Origin: Methylobacillus sp. MM3
Lineage (GTDB): Bacteria; Pseudomonadota; Gammaproteobacteria; Burkholderiales; Methylophilaceae
Direction: 5' to 3'
NCBI RefSeq assembly: GCF_001645185.1
Contig: NZ_LXTQ01000040.1
Span: 229,224-293,223 of the forward strand
DNA: 64,000 nt
Part shown: positions 9,131 through 18,029 of the stretch, in pieces
Position numbering within the stretch: position 1 is the stretch's first letter
How the letters are laid out: every line of letters starts with the position of its first letter
Notes under the pieces: generated by a model
The model's input: only the letters and a program-made list of their open reading frames with translations
Told to the model about the DNA's origin: nothing
Database searches by the model: none
Translations under genes and position numbers: made by a program

Positions 9131-11137
9131 ATGAATAAAGTTGGACGCAATGAGCCGTGCCCATGTGGCAGCGGCAAAAAATATAAGCAATGTTGCATGA
9201 GTCAAACTGACTCGGCTTCAGGGGCAAGCAAGAGCGTGGAGAGGCCATCACAAGCGCAGATTTCCAGCGCCTTGGCTGCTGCCGGGAAACAAGCAGAAAT
9301 AGGAAATTTGAAAGAAGCTGCAGCCTTATGCAGGAAAGTGCTGCAGCATGCCCCAAATAATGCTGTTGCATTGAACTTGCTTGGCATTCTGGCTTACCAG
9401 GCAGGAAACGATTCACTGGCGATAGAACTGCTAAAACGAGCGGTCAAAGCCCAGCCGAACTATGCAGATGCTCATAATAATCTTGGAGTTGTCCTTAGAG
9501 ATATTGAACGTAGTCATGAGGCTATCGAGCACTTCAAAAAAGCGTTAGCGATCAATCCTAGCTATTTAGACGCTCTGATTAATTATGGAAATGCCTTACA
9601 GGATATTGGTCAGCTTCAGAATGCAGTCACGCTCTATCAGCGGTCACTTCAAATTGCTCCTAACCATCCGGGTGCGCTAAGTAATCTTGGAAATGCTCTG
9701 CAAGAACTAGGTCGCCATCAAGATGCGGTTGAAGTGTTTCGGAAGCTGCTTAACATTTACCCTGATTATGAATATGCGTTAGGCAGCATGGTCTTTTCAA
9801 AGCTTTATTGTTGTAACTGGGCATCATGGGATGAAGATGTTTCTGAGGTTTTACGCGAAATCGAGTCAGGTAAACGCGTATGCAAGCCTTTTGACCTTCT
9901 CGCAATTGCCGATTCGCCGGCTCATCAGCTTTTGTGCGCCAGAACTTTTGCTCAGCATAAGTTTCCTGCAATGGTGCCGATAGTCACGAAGCCTCATTAC
10001 ATGCATGACAAAATCCGCGTCGCTTATTTGTCTGCAGATTTCCGTCAGCATGCTGTTTCACAACTGATCGTCCAACTGATCGAGCAGCACGACCGATCAC
10101 GCTTCGAGGTGATCGGTGTTTCGTATGGCGACGATGATCAGAGCCCATTAAGAAGAAGGATGGTTCAAGCATTTGATCAATTTATAGACGTACGGAGTTT
10201 GAGTGATCGCCAGGTAGCTGAACTTCTGCGAGAGATGCAGGTTGATATTGCTATCGATTTAATGGGGTTTACTACGGACTCCAGGCTCGGGATTCTGGCA
10301 GAGCGTGCAGCGCCAGTACAGGCTAGTTTTTTAGGATATGCCGGCACTACAGGCACCAATTACATAGATTACTTGATTGGGGATAAATTTATTGTGCCCG
10401 AAAGTGCGCGCGGCTTTTATTCTGAACAATTGGTGTATTTACCTGACTGTTTCCAGCCAAACGACACAAATAGGGAGATTGCCTCGGATATTCCTACAAG
10501 AGAAGAGTGCGGTCTTCCTGAGCACGGGGTCGTTTTCTGCGCGTTCAATACACACTACAAAATTGTGCCACCTGTATTCGATCTTTGGATGAGATTGTTG
10601 AGACGGGTCGACGATAGTGTGCTGTGGCTTGCGCGTTGCAATGACACAGTAAAAGACAGCCTGAGGCAGCAGGCCACCAATCAAGGGGTGCAGCCGGGAC
10701 GAATTGTATTTGCTGAGCGAACTCCGTCATTGAAAGATCACTTGGCGCGGCACAGGCTGGCAGACCTCTTTTTGGATACATGGCCTTATAACGCCCATAC
10801 CACAGCTAGTGATGCGCTATGGGCGGGCTTGCCTGTTTTAACTTATGCCGGAAAGAGCAATGCGTCTCGTGTTGCTGGCAGCCTTTTGCACGCAGTGGGT
10901 CTGCCTGAATTAATTACGGAGTCACTGGCAGATTACGAAGAGCTAGCAGTGAGGTTGGCTACCAACAAGTCTGGCTTGGAGAGCATTAAAACAAAGCTGA
11001 GGGAGAAAATGGTTACTGTGCCATTATTTAATATATATCAGTACAGATTATATTTCGAAGAGGCCTTGGGCGTTATGGCGCAGCGGGCACGTAATGGGCA
11101 ATCACCAGCAAGTTTTTCTGTTGAGCGGTTGAGCTAA
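9131..11137 (+). CDS. SEC-C motif / TPR / GT41 O-GlcNAc transferase-like protein
   Basis: A protein of about 668 residues. It starts with a SEC-C zinc motif (VGRNEPCPCGSGKKYKQCC). TPR repeats follow to about residue 240 (ADAHNNLGVVLRDIERSHEA, PGALSNLGNALQELGRHQDA). The C-terminal half is a GT41 transferase: IRVAYLSADFRQHAVSQL carries the histidine seen at the OGT active site, then VDIAIDLMGFTTDSRLGIL, QASFLGYAGTTGTNYIDYLI and the UDP-sugar region TASDALWAGLPVLTYAG. Bacterial relatives glycosylate flagellins, adhesins or elongation factors with GlcNAc. An in-frame ATG at 9116 is also possible; I chose 9131 because it aligns with the paralogous start next door. A terminator follows. Confidence 0.9.
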   Translation: MNKVGRNEPCPCGSGKKYKQCCMSQTDSASGASKSVERPSQAQISSALAAAGKQAEIGNLKEAAALCRKVLQHAPNNAVALNLLGILAYQAGNDSLAIELLKRAVKAQPNYADAHNNLGVVLRDIERSHEAIEHFKKALAINPSYLDALINYGNALQDIGQLQNAVTLYQRSLQIAPNHPGALSNLGNALQELGRHQDAVEVFRKLLNIYPDYEYALGSMVFSKLYCCNWASWDEDVSEVLREIESGKRVCKPFDLLAIADSPAHQLLCARTFAQHKFPAMVPIVTKPHYMHDKIRVAYLSADFRQHAVSQLIVQLIEQHDRSRFEVIGVSYGDDDQSPLRRRMVQAFDQFIDVRSLSDRQVAELLREMQVDIAIDLMGFTTDSRLGILAERAAPVQASFLGYAGTTGTNYIDYLIGDKFIVPESARGFYSEQLVYLPDCFQPNDTNREIASDIPTREECGLPEHGVVFCAFNTHYKIVPPVFDLWMRLLRRVDDSVLWLARCNDTVKDSLRQQATNQGVQPGRIVFAERTPSLKDHLARHRLADLFLDTWPYNAHTTASDALWAGLPVLTYAGKSNASRVAGSLLHAVGLPELITESLADYEELAVRLATNKSGLESIKTKLREKMVTVPLFNIYQYRLYFEEALGVMAQRARNGQSPASFSVERLS

Positions 11138-11151
11138 TGTATTAATCATGC

Positions 11152-11183
11152 AAAAAAAACGGCACCCGAAGGTGCCGTTTTTT
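11152..11183. terminator. bidirectional rho-independent terminator
   Basis: A perfect GC-rich stem (ggcacc / ggtgcc extended by C-G and A-T pairs) with a CGAA tetraloop is flanked by eight A on the left and six T on the right, so it works on both strands. It sits between the GT41 gene and the convergent porin gene. Confidence 0.92.
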
Positions 11184-11206
11184 AGCTTTCTTGTTTTCTA
11201 AGAATC

Positions 11207-12358
11207 TTAGAAAAACAGGATTGCGCCGAGAGACACGGTCTTGGCTTCTGCATCGTTACCGACAACGCCACCGAAATCTTCGTATTGGTTGTCAGTGTAC
11301 TCAGCAACCAAGTTCAGGCTCTTGGTAAGGGGGTGGTACGCGCCGATGATCCAAGCTTCGTTTTCGAACTCAACAGCGGTGCCGTCTTGTTCGGACGTGC
11401 TCTTACCATAAGACAGGCCGAGCTTGGTGCCGATGCCCGGGAGGACATAAGTACCTTGCACGTAGTAGCCGTCGTCTTCGGAGTCGTTGTTAGCCAGGAA
11501 TGCCAGGCCGCTTGCAGCGCCGTAAGCGCCGGACAGGCCGTCACCATTGTAGTAGTTGGCAACCAAGCCGAAGCCGCCGAAGCTAATCTTACCGCCGATG
11601 TCGTAGCCACGGGAAGTGTAGCTGTCGACGGAACCGGTGTCGGTGTCATGCTTTTGGCTGATAGCACCCAACCAGACCTTGCCAGCAACATCGCCAGCCC
11701 ATTCGTACGTTACCTTACCTTCATAACCCATATCGCTACGGATGTCGGTATTGGAGGAACCGTTGGACCAAGGCTCACGCACGCCAACAGCGAAGCTGAA
11801 ACCGTTCCAGTTCGGGGAAGCGTAGGAGATTTGACCAACCCAGTCAGCATAAACATAACCGGTGCCGATACGGCCCAGAGTGGAAGTGCCACCAGCGCCG
11901 GCGCCGATACCAACGCCCAGCAGGGTCATGTCAGACAGAATGGCATCGGATTCGAAGATGCCAAGGTCGCGACCAGCCTTGATAGTACCCCAGCTCTTGT
12001 CGCCGAAGGTCAAGTAAGCTTGACGAATATTCAGGCTGTTGGAACCGCCAGCGGAGCCGGACCCAGAGTCAACGCCAGTGAAGAATGTGAACTGGAAAGC
12101 AATGTCCAGGTCATTCTGACGAGTCTTACCGCCGATGCCCAGTGCGGAAGGCAGCAGACCGGTTTGGATCACATTTGCGGTGTCTTCACCAGCGGTGTCC
12201 AGAGCATCATCAAACTTGGTGTGTGTGTAGAAAGCGTTGACGTTACCACCGATGTCGATGGTCCAGTCGCCTGCCGGGATGGTGATGCCGGCGTTTGCAG
12301 CGGAAGCGCCCATCGCCATAACGGCGCCGGCAACTGCCATGCTCAGTTTCTTGTTCAT
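11207..12358 (-). CDS. major outer-membrane porin (Gram-negative general porin)
   Basis: A 383-residue beta-barrel porin. A signal peptide ends at about residue 23 (ASAANA), and the mature chain begins GITIPAGDWTIDIGGNVNAF. Amphipathic strands alternate with Gly/Asn/Asp-rich loops through the whole chain, with LNIRQAYLTFGDKSWGTIKAG typical of porin strands near the constriction loop. It ends in Phe (SLGAILFF), the signal read by the BAM complex. Solute preference is unknown. The ribosome-binding site AAGGAGAA lies just upstream, and codon choice looks strongly biased, as in an abundant protein. Confidence 0.93.
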   Translation of the reverse strand: MNKKLSMAVAGAVMAMGASAANAGITIPAGDWTIDIGGNVNAFYTHTKFDDALDTAGEDTANVIQTGLLPSALGIGGKTRQNDLDIAFQFTFFTGVDSGSGSAGGSNSLNIRQAYLTFGDKSWGTIKAGRDLGIFESDAILSDMTLLGVGIGAGAGGTSTLGRIGTGYVYADWVGQISYASPNWNGFSFAVGVREPWSNGSSNTDIRSDMGYEGKVTYEWAGDVAGKVWLGAISQKHDTDTGSVDSYTSRGYDIGGKISFGGFGLVANYYNGDGLSGAYGAASGLAFLANNDSEDDGYYVQGTYVLPGIGTKLGLSYGKSTSEQDGTAVEFENEAWIIGAYHPLTKSLNLVAEYTDNQYEDFGGVVGNDAEAKTVSLGAILFF

Positions 12359-12394
12359 ATATTTCTCCTTTAAGTTTGAAATATCTCGGTAGGT

Positions 12395-12429
12395 ATTCTA
12401 GAAACCTTTGCGAGAGAGTTCGCGAACTC
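12395..12429 (-). promoter_or_regulatory. candidate porin promoter with 14-bp palindrome
   Basis: Read on the minus strand, TAGAAT (12400-12395) resembles a -10 box about 37 bases before the porin start. At the -35 position there is no good hexamer; instead the perfect 14-bp palindrome gagttcgcgaactc (12416-12429) sits there. This layout suggests a regulator that replaces or blocks -35 recognition. A direct repeat, ttgcgaga, occurs on both sides (about 12408 and 12434). Confidence 0.45.
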
Positions 12430-12662
12430 CCCTTGCGAGAAGTGAACTCAGTATGCCAAACCGAAATTGGCATCCGCAACAGTTTTGTGCGATTCATGCG
12501 ACACCTTGTTACACTCTGTTGCATTTTTGCAACACTTGTTACGTCCCGAGTTTTGAAGAGAGTCTGGCGAGTCGGAAAGGGAGTGAGTGTTGCCGCATCG
12601 CCGATGCCCATGAATCGCTTGGTATAATCCGGAGGACTATTTGAACTTGCATGGGAGCTGGT
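12430..12662. other. non-coding region between porin and yjbQ
   Basis: The region contains a small inverted repeat (atgccaa / ttggcat, about 12453-12472), a second one (gttgca / tgcaac, about 12519-12533) inside two copies of cttgttac, and a TATAAT box at 12623-12628 that could serve yjbQ although I find no good -35 partner. Small reading frames here have no recognisable product. Confidence 0.4.
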
Positions 12663-13082
<420 letters not shown>

Positions 13083-13134
13083 AGTTGGGCTATCGCCTTT
13101 CGATAACCACGGGGTGAACGGAGTAAATGTTTTA

Positions 13135-14481
13135 ATGAAAGCACCTGAATTACTCGCTCCAGCCGGTACGCTGGAAAAAATGCGCGCGGCGTACGATTTC
13201 GGTGCGGATGCCGTCTATGCCGGCCAGCCGCGCTACAGCCTGCGCGCGCGCAATAATGAGTTCAAGCTCGAGCAATTGGCGACCGGTATTGCCGAGGCGC
13301 GCCAGCGCGGCAAGAAGTTCTTCGTCGCCTCCAACCTGATGCCGCACAACGCCAAGGTGAAGAGTTATCTGGACGATATGGCGCCAGTGATCGCGATGAA
13401 GCCGGACGCGCTGATCATGGCCGATCCTGGGTTGATCATGATGGTGCGCGAAAAGTGGCCGGAGATGCCGATACATCTTTCCGTGCAGGCGAATACCGTT
13501 AATTACGCGGCGGTGAAGTTCTGGAAGGCGATAGGTCTTTCCCGCGTGATCCTGTCGCGCGAGTTGTCGCTGGACGAAGTGGCGGAGATCCGGCAGCAGT
13601 GCCCGGACATGGAGCTGGAGGTGTTTATTCACGGTGCGCTGTGCATTGCTTATTCCGGCCGTTGCCTGTTGTCCGGCTATTTCAATCATCGGGACCCGAA
13701 TCAAGGGACGTGCACCAACTCCTGTCGTTGGGATTACAAGGTGCATGACGCCGAGGAAGATCCGGTGGGCGTGATTCGCTCCAAGGATTTCGATTTCCGT
13801 GCCGAGATGGAGAAATCCGCACTTTCGAGCTGCGGCAGCCTGCCGCGTCACCCCGAAGCGGACAAGGTTTACCTGATCGAGGAAAAAAACCGCCCCGGCG
13901 AGCTGATGCCCATCCTGGAAGACGAGCACGGCACCTACATCATGAATTCCAAGGATTTGCGGGCGGTCGAGCATGTCGAGCGATTAGCACAGATCGGCAT
14001 TGATTCGCTCAAGATCGAAGGCCGCACCAAATCGCTTTATTACGTGGCGCGTACCTGTCAGGTATATCGTCGTGCCATTGACGATGCGGTGGTCGGCAAG
14101 CCATTCGACTACACCTTGCTGGCGGAGCTGGAAGGACTGGCCAACCGTGGTTATACCGATGGTTTCTACGAGCGCCATCACACGGCCGAGCATCAGAATT
14201 ATCTCAAGGGCTATTCGGAATCCGGACGCAGCCAGTACGTCGGAGATGTGGTGGGATTCGATGCAGAGAGCGGAGTGGCGGAAATTGCGGTGAAGAACCG
14301 CTTTGCGGTAGGTGATCGTCTTGAGATCATTCACCCCTCGGGAAATCGTCAGATGGTGGTCGATACCTTATATAACGAAATGGGTGAATCGGTGGATGCG
14401 GCGCCGGGCAGTGGACATGTCGTCAGGATGCAGATGCCCGGCAGCGATGCAAGCAAGGCTTTGCTTGCCCGGTTTATCTAG
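13135..14481 (+). CDS. trhP: U32 family protein TrhP (YegQ-like), prephenate-dependent tRNA hydroxylation
   Basis: A protein of 448 residues in peptidase family U32. The N-terminal segment is PELLAPAGTLEKMRAAYDFG with ADAVYAGQPRYSLRARNNEF. The U32 signature is EVFIHGALCIAYSGRCLLSG, and further cysteines in GTCTNSCRWDYKV belong to the set thought to bind an iron-sulfur cluster. TrhP takes part in the prephenate-dependent route to 5-hydroxyuridine at the tRNA wobble position; protease activity is doubtful for this branch. The ATG at 13135 is chosen over an in-frame GTG at 13114. The gene is convergent with the CBS protein, separated by an inverted repeat. Confidence 0.88.
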   Translation: MKAPELLAPAGTLEKMRAAYDFGADAVYAGQPRYSLRARNNEFKLEQLATGIAEARQRGKKFFVASNLMPHNAKVKSYLDDMAPVIAMKPDALIMADPGLIMMVREKWPEMPIHLSVQANTVNYAAVKFWKAIGLSRVILSRELSLDEVAEIRQQCPDMELEVFIHGALCIAYSGRCLLSGYFNHRDPNQGTCTNSCRWDYKVHDAEEDPVGVIRSKDFDFRAEMEKSALSSCGSLPRHPEADKVYLIEEKNRPGELMPILEDEHGTYIMNSKDLRAVEHVERLAQIGIDSLKIEGRTKSLYYVARTCQVYRRAIDDAVVGKPFDYTLLAELEGLANRGYTDGFYERHHTAEHQNYLKGYSESGRSQYVGDVVGFDAESGVAEIAVKNRFAVGDRLEIIHPSGNRQMVVDTLYNEMGESVDAAPGSGHVVRMQMPGSDASKALLARFI

Positions 14482-14489
14482 GGAGATAT

Positions 14490-14562
14490 CGGTAGCGCAG
14501 GCGTCCCGTCTGCATTCGCTCAAGTAAGCCGGGCCGGTGCAGGCGAGACGCCTGCGCTACCG
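14490..14562. repeat. REP-like intergenic inverted repeat
   Basis: Two 24-base arms (14490-14513 and 14539-14562) are reverse complements at 22 of 24 positions and share the core gacgcctgcgctaccg. They are separated by 25 bases. The palindrome lies between two convergent genes and has no T-run, so it resembles a repetitive extragenic palindrome more than a classic terminator; it may still act as a bidirectional stop or stabiliser of the two mRNAs. Confidence 0.8.
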
Positions 14563-14566
14563 AGAG

Positions 14567-15001
14567 TTAGCTGTGAATGTAGCTTTCCAGCTGCTTGATC
14601 AGGAACTGCTGATACTCAATGGTGGCCTTGACCAGGTCACCGATGGAGAGCACGCCAATGACTTTGCCTTCCTCCAGTACCGGCAAATGGCGAATGCGCT
14701 TGTCAGTGACCAGGTTCAGGCATTCCTCGACCGTCTGGCCCGGATTCACGGTAATCAGCAAGGTGCCCGGCGTCATGATTTCCTTGATCGGTGTGTCCTT
14801 CGATGACTTGCCCTTGAGCACGACATTGCGCGCATAGTCGCGTTCGGAAAAAATGCCGACCAGGCGATCTTCGTCCATGACGAGAAGTGCGCCGATATGT
14901 TTCTCGGCCATGATGACCAAAGCTTCGTACACCGTTGCATCGGATGAAACCGACAGAGTGGGGCCGCCTTTGGCGTCCAGCAGTTGCCGCACGGTTTTCA
15001 T
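14567..15001 (-). CDS. tandem CBS domain protein
   Basis: A stand-alone CBS pair of 144 residues. CBS1 (about 7-60) contains ATVYEALVIMAEKHIGALLV and GIFSERDYARNVVLKGKSS; CBS2 (about 70-130) contains IMTPGTLLITVNPGQTVEEC and DKRIRHLPVLEEGKVIGVLS followed by IGDLVKATI. Such proteins bind adenosine nucleotides or NADH and are widespread in betaproteobacteria, often as stress or energy sensors. The partner is unknown. The gene is divergent from the EamA transporter. Confidence 0.9.
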   Translation of the reverse strand: MKTVRQLLDAKGGPTLSVSSDATVYEALVIMAEKHIGALLVMDEDRLVGIFSERDYARNVVLKGKSSKDTPIKEIMTPGTLLITVNPGQTVEECLNLVTDKRIRHLPVLEEGKVIGVLSIGDLVKATIEYQQFLIKQLESYIHS

Positions 15002-15156
15002 GATTTCTCCTCAGTGCTGTTATACGTTGTTGAGAAAGTATTACTCCTTTTAAGAGAAATGCAAACAGGCACGAGATGACTTTTCCGAAATATGCCGGCG
15101 GCATGAATATAATGTCGCTTCCGGCATCGCCATCACTTTAATTTTCAGCCAATCCA

Positions 15157-16074
15157 ATGAAAATGTTCGCTTCCCAGCAAGTTCGCGCTTTCGCTGCGCT
15201 CATGGTGCTCGCCCTGGTCTGGGGTTATAACTGGGTAGTCATGAAAGTCGCGTTGGAATATTCGACGGCATCGCAATTTGCGGCGATGCGAACATTCGGC
15301 GGCGGATTGTTTTTGCTGATGCTTATGGCTGCGATGCGCAGGCCGCTAAAGCCGCGAGAAGTGCCTAGCACCATCGTGCTGGGTTTGTTGCAGACGACCG
15401 GATTTACGGGTTTTATCATCTGGGCGCTGGTGCAGGGCGCAGCGGGGAAAACATCGGTGCTGTCATTCACGATGCCTTTCTGGGTGTTGCTGCTCGCCTG
15501 GCCGGTGTTGGGCGAGCGCATCCGGGGCATGCAATGGCTCGCTGTGTTGTTGGCCCTGGCCGGCCTGGTTTTCATACTGCAACCCTGGCATTTGCACGGC
15601 AGCCTTGTAAGCATGGGATTGGCAGTGATGGCGGGGATCAGCTGGGCGCTTTCCGTGATTTTCCACAAAAAGCTGACCCAGCGCGTTCCCGATCTCGATC
15701 TGCTTTCGTTTACCGCTTGGCAAATGCTGTTTGGCTCCATTCCTATTGTACTTTTCGCATTGGGCGATATCGGCAAGCCCATTGACTGGAATCCCACTTA
15801 TATCGGAGCGATCGTTTTCAGCGTGCTGCTGGCAAATGCGCTTGGCTGGATGGCCTGGCTCTATGCGTTGCAGCGTTTGCCGGCTGGGGTGGCGAGCATG
15901 ACTTCGATGCTGATACCGGTGATTGCAGTGTTGTCAGCCTGGCTGCAATTGGGCGAACGCCCATCGCCGGTGGAGGCGCTTGGCATGGCGATGATCATCG
16001 GCGCGCTGCTGGTGATCTCCTGGATCAGTATCCGGCGCCATCTGCAAGTGGATGCGGCAATGGGCCAGGATTAG
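15157..16074 (+). CDS. EamA/DMT family transporter
   Basis: A 305-residue inner-membrane protein of the drug/metabolite transporter superfamily. Two EamA repeats give about ten membrane helices (VLALVWGYNWVVMKVALEYS in the first, MGLAVMAGISWALSVIFHKK in the second, and MTSMLIPVIAVLSAWLQLGE near the end). Substrates of such proteins range from amino acids to metabolites and cannot be assigned here. The gene is single and divergent from the CBS protein, with about 155 bases between them. Confidence 0.9.
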   Translation: MKMFASQQVRAFAALMVLALVWGYNWVVMKVALEYSTASQFAAMRTFGGGLFLLMLMAAMRRPLKPREVPSTIVLGLLQTTGFTGFIIWALVQGAAGKTSVLSFTMPFWVLLLAWPVLGERIRGMQWLAVLLALAGLVFILQPWHLHGSLVSMGLAVMAGISWALSVIFHKKLTQRVPDLDLLSFTAWQMLFGSIPIVLFALGDIGKPIDWNPTYIGAIVFSVLLANALGWMAWLYALQRLPAGVASMTSMLIPVIAVLSAWLQLGERPSPVEALGMAMIIGALLVISWISIRRHLQVDAAMGQD

Positions 16075-16125
16075 CGTGTGGTAGAATTCGGCTGATTTTC
16101 AGGTAATTATTGAGGATTTCGAAAA

Positions 16126-16851
16126 ATGGCAGGGCATAGCAAATGGGCCAATATTCAGCATCGTAAAGGCCGTCAGGACGCCAAGCGTGGGAAGATATTC
16201 ACACGCTTGATCAAGGAAATCACCGTGGCGGCCAAACTCGGCGGCGGCGATCCGGCGATCAATCCGCGTTTGCGCATGGCTATCGACAAGGCCAAGGCTG
16301 AATCCATGCCCAAGGATAATATCGAGAACGCGGTCAAGCGCGGCTCGGGCCAGCTCGAAGGCGTCAACTACGAAGAGCTCCGTTATGAAGGCTACGGCAT
16401 CAACGGCGCCGCAGTCATGGTCGATTGCATGACCGACAACAAGACCCGTACGGTGGCCGATGTGCGCCACGCGTTCAGCAAATTCGGTGGCAACCTCGGC
16501 ACCGACGGTTCGGTTGCTTTCATGTTCAGGCACTGCGGCACCCTGCTGTTTGCGCCCGGCGCGGACGAGGACAAAATCATGGAAGCCGCGCTGGAAGCCG
16601 GTGCGGACGATGTGATTACCAATGATGATGGCAGTATCGAGGTGATTACCGCACCAAACGATTTTGACGCGGTGAAAACGGCGCTGGAAGCCGCTGGCCT
16701 CAAGGCGGAAATGGCGGAAGTGACCATGAAGGCGGGCACGGAAACCGTGCTGACCGGCGACGAAGCGGTGCGAATGCAAAAGCTGCTGGACGCGCTGGAC
16801 GATTTGGACGATGTGCAGGAAGTTTATACCTCTGCGGTAATCGAAGAATAA
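16126..16851 (+). CDS. yebC: YebC/PmpR/TACO1 family protein
   Basis: A 241-residue protein with the family N terminus [20 protein letters not shown] and the motif [20 protein letters not shown]. YebC proteins were long called transcriptional regulators; recent work on the family supports a role at the ribosome on proline-rich or slow sequences. It is directly upstream of ruvC, the usual neighbourhood in proteobacteria. The ribosome-binding site is GAGGA ahead of the ATG. Confidence 0.95.
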   Translation: MAGHSKWANIQHRKGRQDAKRGKIFTRLIKEITVAAKLGGGDPAINPRLRMAIDKAKAESMPKDNIENAVKRGSGQLEGVNYEELRYEGYGINGAAVMVDCMTDNKTRTVADVRHAFSKFGGNLGTDGSVAFMFRHCGTLLFAPGADEDKIMEAALEAGADDVITNDDGSIEVITAPNDFDAVKTALEAAGLKAEMAEVTMKAGTETVLTGDEAVRMQKLLDALDDLDDVQEVYTSAVIEE

Positions 16852-16918
16852 ATGCCAGGCGCCGAGATATTGGCGCTGCGGTGCAGAAAGCAGGCCCGCT
16901 TGGGACGGAAAGGCAGGG

Positions 16919-17440
16919 ATGCGCATTCTAGGGATAGACCCGGGCCTCCAGATCACGGGCTTCGGCGTGATCGAAAAAACGGGCGAAAAACTGGCCTACA
17001 TTGCCAGCGGCACCGTCAAGACCGGTTCGGGTGGTGAATTGCCTGGTCGGCTCAAGGTCATACTGGACGGCCTTGCTGAAGTCATTGCTACCTATCAACC
17101 CGAGCAGGTCGCTATCGAAAAAGTGTTCGTCAATGTGAATCCGCAATCGACCTTGCTGCTGGGACAGGCGCGCGGCGCGGCGATTTCCGCTGCGGTGCTG
17201 CGCGATCTCCCGGTCGCGGAATATACGGCGTTGCAGGTGAAGCAATCCGTCGTCGGCAATGGACATGCAGCCAAGGAGCAGGTGCAGGAAATGGTCAAGC
17301 GGCTGCTGAAGCTGCCGGCGATTCCCAAGCCGGATTCGGCCGATGCGCTGGCCTGTGCGATTTGTCATGCGCATGGTGGGCAGGGGCTGGGCAAGCTGGC
17401 GACAGCGGGATTCAGAGTAAAAGGCGGGAGGCTGGTGTGA
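16919..17440 (+). CDS. ruvC: Holliday junction endodeoxyribonuclease RuvC
   Basis: A 173-residue RNase H-fold resolvase. The four acidic catalytic residues are visible: Asp7 in GIDPGLQ, Glu67 in VAIEKVF, and Asp139 and Asp142 in [17 protein letters not shown]. It cuts Holliday junctions symmetrically together with RuvAB. The stop codon overlaps the ruvA GTG start, so the genes are translationally coupled. Confidence 0.97.
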   Translation: MRILGIDPGLQITGFGVIEKTGEKLAYIASGTVKTGSGGELPGRLKVILDGLAEVIATYQPEQVAIEKVFVNVNPQSTLLLGQARGAAISAAVLRDLPVAEYTALQVKQSVVGNGHAAKEQVQEMVKRLLKLPAIPKPDSADALACAICHAHGGQGLGKLATAGFRVKGGRLV

Positions 17441-18021
17441 TTGGACGTCTGACGGGCGTATTGCTGGAAAAAAATCCTCCCCAGGTGCTGGTGGATGTGA
17501 GTGGCGTCGGCTATGAGGTCGAAGTGCCGATGAGTACCTTTTACAACCTGCCGCAGACCGGCGAGCGCGTTACCTTGCACACGCAGTTTATCGTGCGCGA
17601 AGACGCGCAGCTGCTGTACGGTTTTGCCACCGATCGCGAGCGCGCGACCTTTCGCCAGTTGCTCAAGGTGAACGGCATCGGCGCCAAATCCGCGCTGGGC
17701 ATACTCTCCGGCCTGTCGGTAGAGGATCTGGCCCAGGCTATCACCTTGCAGGAACCCAGCCTGCTGACACGCATTCCCGGCATCGGCAAGAAAACTGCCG
17801 AGCGTCTGTTGCTTGAGCTGAAAGACAAGCTTGGTTTTGAGGCGTCCCTGCCGTCCGCTGGCGGCGCTTCGGCTTCAAATGGCGGCCATGACACCTTGAA
17901 TGCCTTGCTTGCCCTCGGCTACAACGAACGCGAAGCGCTGGCCGCGGTAAAGCAGCTTCCCGCCGATATTTCCGTGTCGGATGGCATTCGTCAGGCATTG
18001 AAAACCCTGTCCCGGGCCTGA
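17437..18021 (+). CDS. ruvA: Holliday junction branch migration protein RuvA
   Basis: A 194-residue RuvA. The protein starts with GTG as [20 protein letters not shown], the OB-fold domain I. Two helix-hairpin-helix motifs follow ([20 protein letters not shown] and [20 protein letters not shown]), then a Ser/Ala/Gly linker and domain III ([20 protein letters not shown]) that contacts RuvB. An upstream ATG in the same frame (17362) lies inside ruvC and has no family support. The start overlaps the ruvC stop. Confidence 0.96.
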   Translation: MIGRLTGVLLEKNPPQVLVDVSGVGYEVEVPMSTFYNLPQTGERVTLHTQFIVREDAQLLYGFATDRERATFRQLLKVNGIGAKSALGILSGLSVEDLAQAITLQEPSLLTRIPGIGKKTAERLLLELKDKLGFEASLPSAGGASASNGGHDTLNALLALGYNEREALAAVKQLPADISVSDGIRQALKTLSRA

Positions 18022-18029
18022 CTGAGTAT

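Noticed and set aside
16425..16625. Short alternative-frame open frames inside yebC
   Set aside because: Shadows of a conserved gene with no ribosome-binding site.
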